Source of the DNA: Bacillus sp. KH172YL63
GTDB taxonomy: Bacteria > Bacillota > Bacilli > Bacillales > Bacillaceae_B
Reading direction: 5' to 3'
Assembly (NCBI RefSeq): GCF_011398925.1
Contig: NZ_AP022842.1
Location: 2,468,001-2,532,000 of the forward strand
DNA length: 64,000 nucleotides
Below the pieces are notes generated by a model. It searched no databases, was not told the origin of the DNA, and saw only the letters and a program-made list of their open reading frames with translations. The position numbers and the translations under genes are program-made. This document shows, piece after piece, positions 49,384 through 57,648 of this stretch. The stretch's first letter is position 1, and each line of letters starts with the position of its first letter.

Positions 49384-49704
49384 TCATAGAATAACAATCC
49401 GGTTCACTCTTTTCCATCCGTTCGGCTGAAGACGGTAATAGTAATGACCTCTTCTGCCTTCATCAATAAAGACAATATCCCGCGTTGCGATGTATCTGCC
49501 TTCATAATCCTTAGGAATCAAGTCTGGCACGTTGAACGTCCTGAAAGTTTCGTATAAGGCTTCTTCATGATTATTTGCTTCAACCGAGAAACGATATACC
49601 TTCTCATATCCCTTGTCTTCCCCGTAATGTGGTGTTTGGAAAATCGTCAAGTCATACGTAGATCTCAAGAGCCTGGGACGAATGATTCTTTCAAGTAAAG
49701 CCAT
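49384..49704 (-). CDS. yodL: YodL, cell-shape modulator of sporulating cells
   Basis: A 106-aa soluble protein. The stretches YDLTIFQTPHYGEDKGYEKVYRF and GRYIATRDIVFIDEGRRGHYYYRL, and the end GWKRVNRI, match my recollection of B. subtilis YodL, an early-sporulation protein whose overexpression affects MreB-dependent cell width. Position between deoD and yozD agrees. ATG at 49704 with GGAGGG seven bases upstream; a GTG two codons earlier lies too near. Own terminator. B. subtilis yodM, normally next, is missing here. Confidence 0.82.
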   Translation of the reverse strand: MALLERIIRPRLLRSTYDLTIFQTPHYGEDKGYEKVYRFSVEANNHEEALYETFRTFNVPDLIPKDYEGRYIATRDIVFIDEGRRGHYYYRLQPNGWKRVNRIVIL

Positions 49705-49800
49705 GAGCACCCCTCCGTCATTATGTTGTACTCATACTATTACACACCGGCCTTGTCGAATCCTTCACAGAAATATAGGAACCTTTGTCGAATCTGCCTG

Positions 49801-50571
49801 TTAAGCAAATTGATCGATTGCATTTTGAAGGATTGACTCCAGACGTGGCAGATCCGACGTGGAAATCGTCATGCTAATCACGGATTCGTCCATATCCAAC
49901 GCTTCAGCCAGGAATCCTCCCAAGCCTCTTGCTCGTCTATCCACTTCAAGAAGCAACTCCACTTGCTTTTCAGTTTGATTTAGAAACACAACTTCAAGTT
50001 CATCCAATTTACGTTGAAATGGTCCATTCACTGGGACAAATTCATATTCCTGAATGAACGGGTAGCGACCTCTGAAACGGCCTGATGCTTCTTCACACTC
50101 CACTTTGCGGATTCTGAAACCAAGGGCCTGAATGGATTCTAAAATGGCATTGGTCAAAGCATTCGGGACGATTTCAATGTAATCTTTATCTTTCGGGTCG
50201 ACCGCATTTTTAATATCCACTCCCGTTGCTACCCACACCCTCGTGTTCCCATAGGTGATCGGAGTTTCAAATGGTAATGTGAAGGTGAATGACAGCTCCT
50301 TCTTTTCATTTTCTTTGATGGTGAATGGCTCTGATATTTGAACCTTCTGAATCGGTGCATAGTCTGTGACTTTCTTATCATCTGATTCCCGGATGTACGT
50401 TGTGAACAGTGTGAGGTATATGGCATCTATACTTTGATCTGTATTCCCCCCAGTGATTTCCACAACGCCTTTTACCGTTTCCCCTGCCTGGTAGCTCGAT
50501 TTTTCGAGTTTGGTATCAACTGTTGCTGCTCCGATTCCGATTGAAGCAAATACTTTATTAAAAAATGACAT
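49801..50571 (-). CDS. spo0M: Sporulation-control protein Spo0M
   Basis: A 256-aa arrestin-fold protein: MSFFNKVFASIGIGAATVDTKLEKSSYQAGETVKGVVEITGG at the N-terminus, two beta-sandwich halves, and the C-terminal VDRRARGLGGFLAEALDMDES loop. Spo0M influences the start of sporulation and cell division through an unclear mechanism. Full family length (258 in B. subtilis). ATG after GAGGGGG. It lies 17 bases downstream of a decayed protein-kinase gene on the same strand and would have been cotranscribed with it. Confidence 0.95.
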   Translation of the reverse strand: MSFFNKVFASIGIGAATVDTKLEKSSYQAGETVKGVVEITGGNTDQSIDAIYLTLFTTYIRESDDKKVTDYAPIQKVQISEPFTIKENEKKELSFTFTLPFETPITYGNTRVWVATGVDIKNAVDPKDKDYIEIVPNALTNAILESIQALGFRIRKVECEEASGRFRGRYPFIQEYEFVPVNGPFQRKLDELEVVFLNQTEKQVELLLEVDRRARGLGGFLAEALDMDESVISMTISTSDLPRLESILQNAIDQFA

Positions 50572-50588
50572 GTTTTCTTCCCCCTCAA

Positions 50589-51387
50589 TTATCTCTCATT
50601 TAAACTATGCAATAAGTTTGACATCTTCTGTATGATCTCTTTACAATCCTGGTAGCCCGGGTCGATCAGCAAAAGTCTGCGGATCACCCTTTTTGTTTCC
50701 GGACTGACAGCGAGCTCCTGTTCCCAACATTCTTCTCTTTTCTCTCCAGGATCATAGGATGAATACAATAAGAACAATCAAAAAATGTCCGATTGCATAA
50801 AAATCACTTTTATTCGATTTCCCCCGCATATAATCACTATGAGTGAATTTCTCTTCCCCATCACTCTGCCTTTCACATGCAAGCCCGAAATCAATGATGT
50901 TCAGGCTTCCCTGATGATAAAGGATGTTTGGAATCCTCAAGTCCCGATGAACATAGCCTTTTTGATGAATCCAATCAACGAGCTCTATCAATTGTAAACC
51001 TAACTGTAAGGATTCTGCCTCTGAATACTTTTCTCCTTCTTGAAAGGTCAATTCTTCAAACGTGCGACCTTCCATCTTCCCCATCAACATATAAGGTGTC
51101 CCGTGAACATTCCCACTTCCGAAAAAAGCCGGAAATTGGGGGTGAGTCAGAATTTGAAGCGCTTTGACTTCATTTTCGACATATTGGACGTGATTGGAAA
51201 ATAACTTTTTGTATGGGCGCAATCTCTACAAAATCGCAGGATCACCGTCTGGGAGCCTGACCGAGTATGTGGATCCATAGCTTCCGCTGCCCACATAGGA
51301 GATGATCTGCAGGCCATCCATCGATTGACCCGGCTTCCACCTTTGTTCAAAAACATTGATCAGCATGCGCCAGAGAACTTGGATCAT
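50589..51387 (-). pseudogene. Decayed Ser/Thr protein kinase
   Basis: One kinase reading spread over three open pieces. The N-terminal part, from an ATG at 51387 or 51366, has the glycine-rich loop GSGSYGSTYSVRLPDG and then GDPAIL followed by a TAG (51226-51228), exactly where the ATP-binding lysine (AxxK) should be. The same frame then resumes (RLRPYKKLFSNHVQYVENE) with the catalytic loop YVHRDLRIPNILY and the metal loop IIDFGLA. One extra base near 50775-50786 shifts the frame; the tail (YSSYDPGEKREE...) is in the other frame. So a nonsense and a frameshift mutation. Not the same as a small inactive kinase: both lesions would have to be read through. Confidence 0.85.
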
Positions 51388-51404
51388 TGATCTGCACTCA
51401 ATCG

Positions 51405-51569
51405 TCAGCTGCTGAAGAAGCTTGAGAAATAGCTTTTGCTCTTATGTTTTTTGTAGTGCTTATATCCATAATGTTGGTGTTTTGTTTTTTTATATTTTTT
51501 CCACCCGTCACTGGAGCTGTGATGATGATGCTGAGACGCAAGTAAACGTTTGATGATTTTTTTAAACAT
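51405..51569 (-). CDS. Small His/Lys/Tyr-rich protein (54 aa)
   Basis: A 54-aa open frame not recognised: MFKKIIKRLLASQHHHHSS..., then repeats of Lys, His and Tyr (KKYKKTKHQHYGYKHYKKHK) and an end in SSFFSS. AGGAGG stands seven bases before the ATG. The basic amphipathic N-terminus could bind membrane or nucleic acid; the four-histidine run could bind metal. It precedes the kinase remnant by some 20-40 bases on the same strand and likely belonged to that operon; divergent from the DUF2515 gene. Confidence 0.6.
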   Translation of the reverse strand: MFKKIIKRLLASQHHHHSSSDGWKKYKKTKHQHYGYKHYKKHKSKSYFSSFFSS

Positions 51570-51681
51570 GGTAAAACCTCCTAAAGTTTAGTTTATCATC
51601 ATGATCTATATACGTTTTGAATGACCGCTTGGTTTCAGTCAACCTATAATTGCTCAATCTGCCTGAAAGAGGTGTCATCAA

Positions 51682-52773
51682 ATGATCATTCCAGACTGCT
51701 TTTTCAACCATTGCAAAGGCCGTAGGAATCACAGGATACCTGTACTCCAAGAAAGTGAAATCATCCAGTTGTATGAGAATATCAGACAACTTCCTTCTTT
51801 GGACATTTACTACTCTCATGACCTCAAGGTGTATGATGAAATTTCGGAAAAAGTAAAAGCTGGGAACAGGGATAATGTGACAAGGACCACTTTCTATCTT
51901 TCATTTTTCAATAAACATCCTGACATTCATTGGGCATTTCTTGCACACATGGTTTCAAGAAATGCAGGATATCACATGACTGACATCCGAAGCCGTTTGC
52001 TCTCCGCATTTTTGACGGAAAGGGAACAAGCCGATTTGTTCTCGTTTCTTGATTTATGTAATGCTGCAATCTTCCGGGATGCTTTCCCTCAATTGTTACT
52101 GTATGAAAAGTGGAAGGAAACGGGCCGAACATTCTTTCACCTTTTAAGGAAGTTTCATGTGTCCGCGTTCATGAGGACGGTTTGGGATCGGTTTCTCTCG
52201 AATGGGAACCAATCGATGTTAACTGTCGCGATGATCATGAACGAGCAGCATATGGTCGAAAACAGGATACTACTGCAACCTGAGGTCAATTTCGGAGTGG
52301 AAAAATGGAAATTCCTCCTGCAGGATCGATTGGAGTTTGCCTCCATTCTATTCCCCCATGGAGAGCGCCATCCGCTTTCCCTTGCAGGGCATGGGGTATC
52401 CCACTTTGAGCAGGTACATCGGAGGATTCTCTTGGGAAAGCGATTGTATCAGATCCTCTTTCATCAATCCGTTTATCCTTCTGCATTGTCTTTTGCCAAT
52501 CATCATGTCCACACAGGGTCAAGATCTGATTATTGGCCGCACATCTATACAAGCCATGACACTCCTTCCCGGCTGTACAGTCCTTTCTTACGTGATGTTT
52601 GGGATGAAAGTGCATTGATTTCTGTTCCCACGTCCGATTGGTTCACCGATCAAACCATTGATGTGATGATGCCACTCTCCTCCTTGCCTACTCCACGGCA
52701 TTTCTCCATGTCAAAGAAATGGAAAACAAAGACGTCAGTACTTCTCACGCTGAAAAGAGAGCAGCGAAAATAA
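51682..52773 (+). CDS. DUF2515-family protein (YppC-like)
   Basis: A 363-aa soluble protein. FLSFFNKHPDIHWAFLAHMVSRNAGYHMTD (near 70-100) and LFSFLDLCNAAIFRDAFPQLLLYE are the features I associate with DUF2515, seen in B. subtilis YppC. The function is unknown. Histidines and aromatic residues are frequent, no membrane segment. ATG with AAAGAGGTG upstream. Divergent from the small His-rich gene; convergent with yozD. Confidence 0.75.
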   Translation: MIIPDCFFNHCKGRRNHRIPVLQESEIIQLYENIRQLPSLDIYYSHDLKVYDEISEKVKAGNRDNVTRTTFYLSFFNKHPDIHWAFLAHMVSRNAGYHMTDIRSRLLSAFLTEREQADLFSFLDLCNAAIFRDAFPQLLLYEKWKETGRTFFHLLRKFHVSAFMRTVWDRFLSNGNQSMLTVAMIMNEQHMVENRILLQPEVNFGVEKWKFLLQDRLEFASILFPHGERHPLSLAGHGVSHFEQVHRRILLGKRLYQILFHQSVYPSALSFANHHVHTGSRSDYWPHIYTSHDTPSRLYSPFLRDVWDESALISVPTSDWFTDQTIDVMMPLSSLPTPRHFSMSKKWKTKTSVLLTLKREQRK

Positions 52774-52883
52774 AGCGCCTCCCATGATTCCTGTCTGAAA
52801 TCATGAAAGACACTTTAGGGCTAAATTCCGGTATTTGAATGGACGATCTTTGTAGTCGGCCTCTTCTCACAGCCTAAAGAAAT

Positions 52884-53060
52884 CTATTCATCTTCTTCCC
52901 ATTCTTCATCGATGATGCACTTGGCAATCAGATACTCGAATGTGATATCCGCTATTTCTTCCAGTTCATCTTCTGACGGTACGTATCCTCTTGCAATCAG
53001 TTCCTTCATAAAGAACTCTGCAATTTCTTCCGTATCGATAAACACTTCAATCTCCCGCAT
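52884..53060 (-). CDS. yozD: YozD-like small acidic protein
   Basis: A 58-aa acidic protein, MREIEVFIDTEEIAEFF..., with two helices and a final EEWEEDE. Length and sequence match the small B. subtilis YozD as I recall it, and it lies between yodL and yodN as there. The ATG at 53060 follows GGGGGCG; the frame runs 29 codons further upstream without a site. Function unknown. Confidence 0.8.
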   Translation of the reverse strand: MREIEVFIDTEEIAEFFMKELIARGYVPSEDELEEIADITFEYLIAKCIIDEEWEEDE

Positions 53061-53184
53061 ATGATCGCCCCCTTTGCTTCTCAATTTATGACAATCCCCT
53101 TCCAGATATGACAGCAGAAAAAAGTTTTCATAACACCTTTCAGACAAGCATAGACTTTATCATCACAGGAAAAGGGGAGATTCG

Positions 53185-53355
53185 ATGATCACATCATTCA
53201 CTCAGAAAACGAAAACGCTGTTAAAGGATTTGGAGAACGGGGAGGGCATGATTGTTTCCGGCATGCAGTGGATCCTCCGTATTGTACTGGTGTCGTTCTT
53301 GGTGATCAGTGTCCCTGTCTTCCTGTATATCATGTGGCTTATTCCTTCTCTTTGA
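53185..53355 (+). CDS. Small single-helix membrane protein (56 aa)
   Basis: A 56-aa open frame: polar N-terminus MITSFTQKTKTLLKDLENGEG and one C-terminal membrane helix (about 29-55, WILRIVLVSFLVISVPVFL). AAGGGGAG lies five bases before the ATG. It starts 124 bases upstream of yozD in the opposite direction and its last 17 bases overlap the 3' end of yodN on the other strand. Not recognised; tail-anchored proteins of this size are common in Bacillus. Confidence 0.5.
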   Translation: MITSFTQKTKTLLKDLENGEGMIVSGMQWILRIVLVSFLVISVPVFLYIMWLIPSL

Positions 53356-53995
53356 TGGCCGAGGAGGAACTTGTGTGTGCCTTCAGCTGTTCAATCACAT
53401 AATCCATTTTACTTTTATATTTACTATCCTGAAATAAGAGATAGAGAGTTTTATAGTCATTGTAATGGTCAAGCAGCTGGTCTATCCAACTCGGTTTCGG
53501 GGAAGCAGGTGAAAGATGCTTTGCTTTGCCTTCTTTCTTTTGTGGAAACACGAATCCATATTTCTTTATGAATGCTTCGGCCTGCTCCTCATCTGCCACA
53601 AGGGTGATTTCGTCTTCATCAGCCTCCAGCCACTCTCCATCGGTTATCCTCATCAACTCATAGATCACGTCTTCCCAAGCGTCATCTTTATATCTCCATA
53701 TTTCTGTCCTGAATCCCACCACTTTAAAGAGATCCTCATCATAACCTTTCACAACCACAAGGTCACCGAACAGGAATTTATATTCTATATCGATTTGTTC
53801 TTGTTCGAAAATATATCCATCATAAGAATCCAGCAGTTCTAATGCCTTCTCCTTGAATAGTCCTTCACTATCGTTCACTTCGTATAAAAATTCTCCGTCA
53901 AGCTTCTTAATATCGGTTATTTTCCCGACTGTCCCATAGATGGTTACGACTACCGTTTCCCCTACCCTGAATCTTGGCTCTTTCCGCTTCTTCAT
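53339..53995 (-). CDS. yodN: YodN-like protein of unknown function
   Basis: A 218-aa acidic soluble protein. KEPRFRVGETVVVTIYGTVGKITDI at the start and a second similar strand set (FGDLVVVKGYDEDLFKVVGFR) suggest two small beta-barrels, SH3- or Tudor-like, followed by a helical end (PSWIDQLLDHYNDYKTLYLLF). The length is close to B. subtilis YodN, and the neighbours yozD and yozE agree. ATG at 53995 after GAGGGGAG. Function unknown. Overlaps a small gene on the other strand at its 3' end. Confidence 0.78.
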   Translation of the reverse strand: MKKRKEPRFRVGETVVVTIYGTVGKITDIKKLDGEFLYEVNDSEGLFKEKALELLDSYDGYIFEQEQIDIEYKFLFGDLVVVKGYDEDLFKVVGFRTEIWRYKDDAWEDVIYELMRITDGEWLEADEDEITLVADEEQAEAFIKKYGFVFPQKKEGKAKHLSPASPKPSWIDQLLDHYNDYKTLYLLFQDSKYKSKMDYVIEQLKAHTSSSSAIKEKE

Positions 53996-54128
53996 TCTCC
54001 CCTCACCCTTAATCGCCTTTTTTATATGATATGCAGAAACGATCATATCGGTATACACGAAATCCCTGACTATCTGTTCTTTGGGTAAGAATGAACAATG
54101 TCAGGGAAAGCAGATGATTAGGCTTACT

Positions 54129-54461
54129 GGATTCTTTTGGGACAAGTGTTACATTGTGGCTATTAAGAAAAGAGAGATGCGGTTGATTTCAGCGAGGGAT
54201 GCTCGCTTTCCGCGGGGATGGCGGTGAGCCTCCTCGGACTTCGTCCTGCGGGGTCTCACCTGTCCATCAGTTCCCGCAGGAGTCGAGCATCTGCAGCGAG
54301 AATCAACCATCGAAGATAAAAACCAAAAATCCACTGAATTAACTGATTAAAGTACACTGTCCTTGATTCATTGCTATGGCAATTTTTATTCCGCAGTCTA
54401 AAATTACCGTAGATCCCCACATTAACCCTTATTTATACCAATAATCAATGCGAAAAGAGCC
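54129..54461 (-). mobile_element. MITE-like dispersed element, copy 3 (about 333 bp, inverted)
   Basis: Same element in reverse orientation, more diverged. The conventional left terminus GGCTCTTTTCG is at 54461-54451 read on the minus strand; the other end, GGATTCTTTTGGG (54129-54141), carries a few extra bases before ACATTGTGGCTATTA. The GC-rich core is kept. Right flank TTAAAAAA is the T tract of the yozE terminator; the left flank GGCTTACT does not match it, so no target duplication is visible. Confidence 0.65.
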
Positions 54462-54462
54462 T

Positions 54463-54500
54463 TAAAAAAAGACCTACAATTCTATCTACAATTGCAGGTC
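54463..54500 (-). terminator. Intrinsic terminator of yozE
   Basis: Minus strand GACCTGCAATT (54500-54490) pairs with AATTGTAGGTC (54481-54471), then TTTTTTTAA. The dispersed element begins immediately after. Confidence 0.85.
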
Positions 54501-54512
54501 CATCCGTACAGT

Positions 54513-54737
54513 TTAGTTCTTTTCTTCTAATAAATAGGCATCCCATGCCCGGTCGAAAATGGACATACTTTCAAGGTATTGTCCGTTCATTTCCAAATAG
54601 GAACTGATCTCATGATATTCTTCCGATTGCTTCGGGAAGCTATGATCATCGTACGCAGCATTCGCGAAATGAGTGATGTCGTCCTTTGCAGCGGGCTGCC
54701 TGTATTTCATTAAGTAATGATAAAAGGATTTCCTCAT
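54513..54737 (-). CDS. yozE: YozE-family small protein
   Basis: A 74-aa helical protein, [20 protein letters not shown]..., with [25 protein letters not shown], the YozE_SAM-like fold conserved in Firmicutes. Exactly the length of B. subtilis YozE. The ATG at 54737 follows AGGGTGG by five bases. It lies downstream of kamA-yokU and upstream of the dispersed element. Function unknown; the fold suggests nucleic-acid or protein binding. Confidence 0.88.
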   Translation of the reverse strand: MRKSFYHYLMKYRQPAAKDDITHFANAAYDDHSFPKQSEEYHEISSYLEMNGQYLESMSIFDRAWDAYLLEEKN

Positions 54738-54830
54738 GCGTTCCACCCTACCCTTCTTCAGCTTTTCTAAAAGGATAGCCGAAGAAGGTAAATTCGTAAA
54801 GGGATTGAATTCAATGATTCCGCCGAACCT

Positions 54831-55121
54831 TTAAAAACGGAAATAGTTTTTCTTCAATAACCTTGGAATGGCCATCAGATTGTTGTACTCTATTTCTTTA
54901 TCGATCGCTCTCGTATCAATCAGCATTAACTGGTCCTCTATTTCATTGATGACCAATTCTTCCTGATATTCCATATCGCAGCGGCTGCATCTGAGGCCGG
55001 GAACGTGGGTGATCTGTATGGCACGGGAGCCGTCGGGAAGCTCCCAATATACGTCTGAGCTGAAGGGGGATGCCGTCTTTTCCTCACACCATTCACAGAT
55101 TTTCAACTCGTTATGACCCAT
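54831..55121 (-). CDS. yokU: YokU-type zinc-ribbon protein
   Basis: A 96-aa protein with CEWCEEKT near residue 9 and CSRCDMEY near 45, two CxxC knuckles, as in YokU and related YgiT-type zinc ribbons, followed by a helical part ending FRF. The ATG at 55121, with AAGGAAG nine bases upstream, overlaps the kamA stop by 11 bases, which ties expression to the aminomutase. It presumably regulates or assists that pathway, but this is inferred only from linkage. Confidence 0.82.
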   Translation of the reverse strand: MGHNELKICEWCEEKTASPFSSDVYWELPDGSRAIQITHVPGLRCSRCDMEYQEELVINEIEDQLMLIDTRAIDKEIEYNNLMAIPRLLKKNYFRF

Positions 55122-56535
55122 TGTTGTTCGCTTCCTTTTCATCATTCTTTCCCTGGTTCATCTTTTCAAGCATTGCTTTATGCTTCTTCTCCTTCAACTG
55201 ATCTCTCTTCCCCCTGAAGTCTTTCAATGAATTATGTTCCGGGTTCTCTTCGTATTCCTTTCTTCGTTCGAGGCGTTTGAGCCCGGCCGGTGTCAGGGAT
55301 GAATGGGTCTGGTTCATCAATCCTGCAATCCCGATGCTTGGCTCCTTGATGTCCTCATCGTGATACACTTCTTTAAAGTAATCATCAGCGCGGCCCGGAA
55401 CATAATGATCAGGTTCGGGATACGTAGAGATGACACCTTCAAAATTCCGCACGACAACTTTATGTGCGCTTTGTGAGATGAGGTAATTTGGTTGAAGCGA
55501 AATTTTACCTCCTCCACCCGGGGCATCAAGCACAAATGTCGGGACGGCATATCCGGATGTGTGTCCCCTCAGGCCTTCGATGATCTCAAGCCCTTTTGAT
55601 ACAGGTGCCCTGAAATGACCGATCCCTTCAGAAAGATCACATTGGTAGATATAATAAGGACGAACGCGGATTTTAACGAGATCGTGCATCAGCTTCTTCA
55701 TGATCGGAACGCTGTCATTGATCCCGGCAAGGATGACCGCCTGGTTTCCGACCGGAACACCGGCATCCACCAGCATTTCACATGCTTTCTTCGACTCCTC
55801 TGTAATCTCGATCGATGTATTGAAATGTGTATTCAGCCATACAGGATGATACTTCTTTAAAATATTACATAAATTCTCGGTGATTCTTTGTGGAAACACA
55901 ACGGGCGCCCTTGTCCCGATGCGGATAATTTCTACATGGGGAATATCCCTTAAATTCTTCAAGATGTATTCAAGGATCTGGTCGTTGATCAACAGGCCGT
56001 CTCCCCCTGAGAGCAAGACATCCCTCACACTCGGGGTCTCCCGAATATAGCCAATGGCTGCATCGAGCTGCTTCTTTGGCACGCCCATCCCAATTTGCCC
56101 GGAGAATCTTCTTCTCGTGCAATACCGGCAATACATTGAACACTGGTTGGTTACCAGAAACAATACCCTGTCCGGATATCTGTGTGTCAGTCCTGGTACA
56201 GGTGAGTCCTCATCTTCATGCAAAGGATCCTCCAGATCATATTTCGTCTTATGGATTTCTTCTCCGATCGGCACAGATTGCATCCGGATCGGACAACGGG
56301 GGTCATCTTCATTCATTAGCCATGCATAGTACGGAGTGATGTTCAAAGGGATGGTTTTTGTCGAAATCCTTACCCCTTCCTCTTCCTCGGGCGTGAGATT
56401 CACGACTTTCTTCAAATCATCAAGGGTCCGGATTGTATTTGTCAGCTGCCATAACCAATTGTTCCACTGATCATCGGTAACATCCTTCCAAAGCTCAATA
56501 TCCTTCCAATCCCTCTTGGGTTTATATAGATTCAT
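55111..56535 (-). CDS. kamA: Lysine 2,3-aminomutase
   Basis: Converts L-lysine to L-beta-lysine using S-adenosylmethionine, a [4Fe-4S] cluster and pyridoxal phosphate. The radical-SAM motif is CSMYCRYC (near 133-140); PLP-binding PGGGGK (near 337) and the conserved TRYPDRVLFLVTNQ-like region are present. 474 aa is full length. Of two ATGs the second at 56535 is chosen, nine bases after GGGG. In B. subtilis it is YodO/KamA and sigma-E-dependent. Here it follows ablB and overlaps yokU. Confidence 0.97.
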   Translation of the reverse strand: MNLYKPKRDWKDIELWKDVTDDQWNNWLWQLTNTIRTLDDLKKVVNLTPEEEEGVRISTKTIPLNITPYYAWLMNEDDPRCPIRMQSVPIGEEIHKTKYDLEDPLHEDEDSPVPGLTHRYPDRVLFLVTNQCSMYCRYCTRRRFSGQIGMGVPKKQLDAAIGYIRETPSVRDVLLSGGDGLLINDQILEYILKNLRDIPHVEIIRIGTRAPVVFPQRITENLCNILKKYHPVWLNTHFNTSIEITEESKKACEMLVDAGVPVGNQAVILAGINDSVPIMKKLMHDLVKIRVRPYYIYQCDLSEGIGHFRAPVSKGLEIIEGLRGHTSGYAVPTFVLDAPGGGGKISLQPNYLISQSAHKVVVRNFEGVISTYPEPDHYVPGRADDYFKEVYHDEDIKEPSIGIAGLMNQTHSSLTPAGLKRLERRKEYEENPEHNSLKDFRGKRDQLKEKKHKAMLEKMNQGKNDEKEANNNGS

Positions 56536-56629
56536 TTTCATTTACCCCACCAACTTTCAAAAGGTTACTTACAATCTATCAGGTCCAATACATCAGCATA
56601 TGATGGAAGAAGGTGTCCGGTTTCACCCG

Positions 56630-57463
56630 CTACACTTCACTCAAATCCTTTTCCCATATATTCATATCTTCCATCTTGTCAAAAATGATGCAATTATTCG
56701 CAAGTCTCCCCCTGTAGAGATAACCGAGCTGATGAAACGCTGCATTCATACCGAATGAAAGGGATCTCGCAATTGTATAAGCACAAAAGACCCCCCGCTC
56801 AAGCAATTCCTCTTCCAGTTTCGTCAGGAGCAGCTTCATATTTCCCCCTTTCCGATGGGAACTCCGGGTCGCACAATCCGTCAACTCGGCATTCCTGAAG
56901 GTGGATGAAATTTCTGCCGAAGCAGCAGAAACGATTTCACCCCCATCTTCGATATAGACGAAGATTGTCCCACTTTTCATTGATTCTTTGACATATTCAG
57001 GGTTGTGAAGAGGGACCGGATAAAGCTTAAACACTTCCTGGTAAAGGTCGGCTAATTGTTCAGCATGAGACACATCAGCTACCTTTATACCTCCCGGCCG
57101 TTTCATCCTCTGCCTGTCAAGCGCCTGGACCCTGTGAAGGATATCGTCCTCTTCACCCCAGTGTGCGCTGTTCCTTCTGTCATCCGTGAAAAACTTGCTC
57201 ATAAAGATCGCCTGATCACCATTGAAGTAGCCGTTCACTCCCCCTTCCATTTGATATCCCCTTTCAACAAAAAAAGGATACTGACCTGCTCTGGCTTTAA
57301 CGATGACTTTCTCATAACGACGGGTTTGGACCAATGCATTCACATACTGCAACAAAATCTCGCCATTCCCCCTGAAATCATCCACGCGCAACCTTCGATT
57401 GTATTCGTCTTTATATATGACAGCTTCTATTTTTGGTTGTTTGATATGTTCATATGTCTGCAT
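56630..57463 (-). CDS. ablB: Beta-lysine N6-acetyltransferase (YodP)
   Basis: A 277-aa GNAT-fold enzyme, the partner of lysine aminomutase in making N6-acetyl-beta-lysine. The C-terminal half holds the acetyl-CoA part: VYIEDGGEIVSAASAEI, then SSHRKGGNMKLLLTKLEEELLERG; the N-terminal half (KVIVKARAGQYPFFVERGYQMEG) resembles YodP. In methanogens the product is an osmolyte; in Bacillus sporulation its use is uncertain. The ATG at 57463 has GGGG nine bases upstream. Next after a terminator that separates it from yodQ. Confidence 0.9.
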   Translation of the reverse strand: MQTYEHIKQPKIEAVIYKDEYNRRLRVDDFRGNGEILLQYVNALVQTRRYEKVIVKARAGQYPFFVERGYQMEGGVNGYFNGDQAIFMSKFFTDDRRNSAHWGEEDDILHRVQALDRQRMKRPGGIKVADVSHAEQLADLYQEVFKLYPVPLHNPEYVKESMKSGTIFVYIEDGGEIVSAASAEISSTFRNAELTDCATRSSHRKGGNMKLLLTKLEEELLERGVFCAYTIARSLSFGMNAAFHQLGYLYRGRLANNCIIFDKMEDMNIWEKDLSEV

Positions 57464-57526
57464 TCTTCTATGCCCCTTTTTAACCAACATATGAAGGGAC
57501 AGGGGAAGTTATGAAACAAACAAATA

Positions 57527-57565
57527 CAAAAAAGAACAACCCTGGCAATCGTGAGTTGTTCTTCT
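57527..57565 (-). terminator. Intrinsic terminator between yodQ and ablB
   Basis: Minus strand AAGAACAAC (57563-57555) pairs with GTTGTTCTT (57540-57532), followed by TTTTGTATT. It splits the yod gene set into yodT-yodS-yodR-yodQ and ablB-kamA-yokU-yozE. Confidence 0.8.
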
Positions 57566-57648
57566 AAAGATGCGATGCAATTGGATATGACGTCAAATCA
57601 GGGGGCAGAAGATAAGCTCCTACTATCCTTTACCCTCTCTGAATGATT

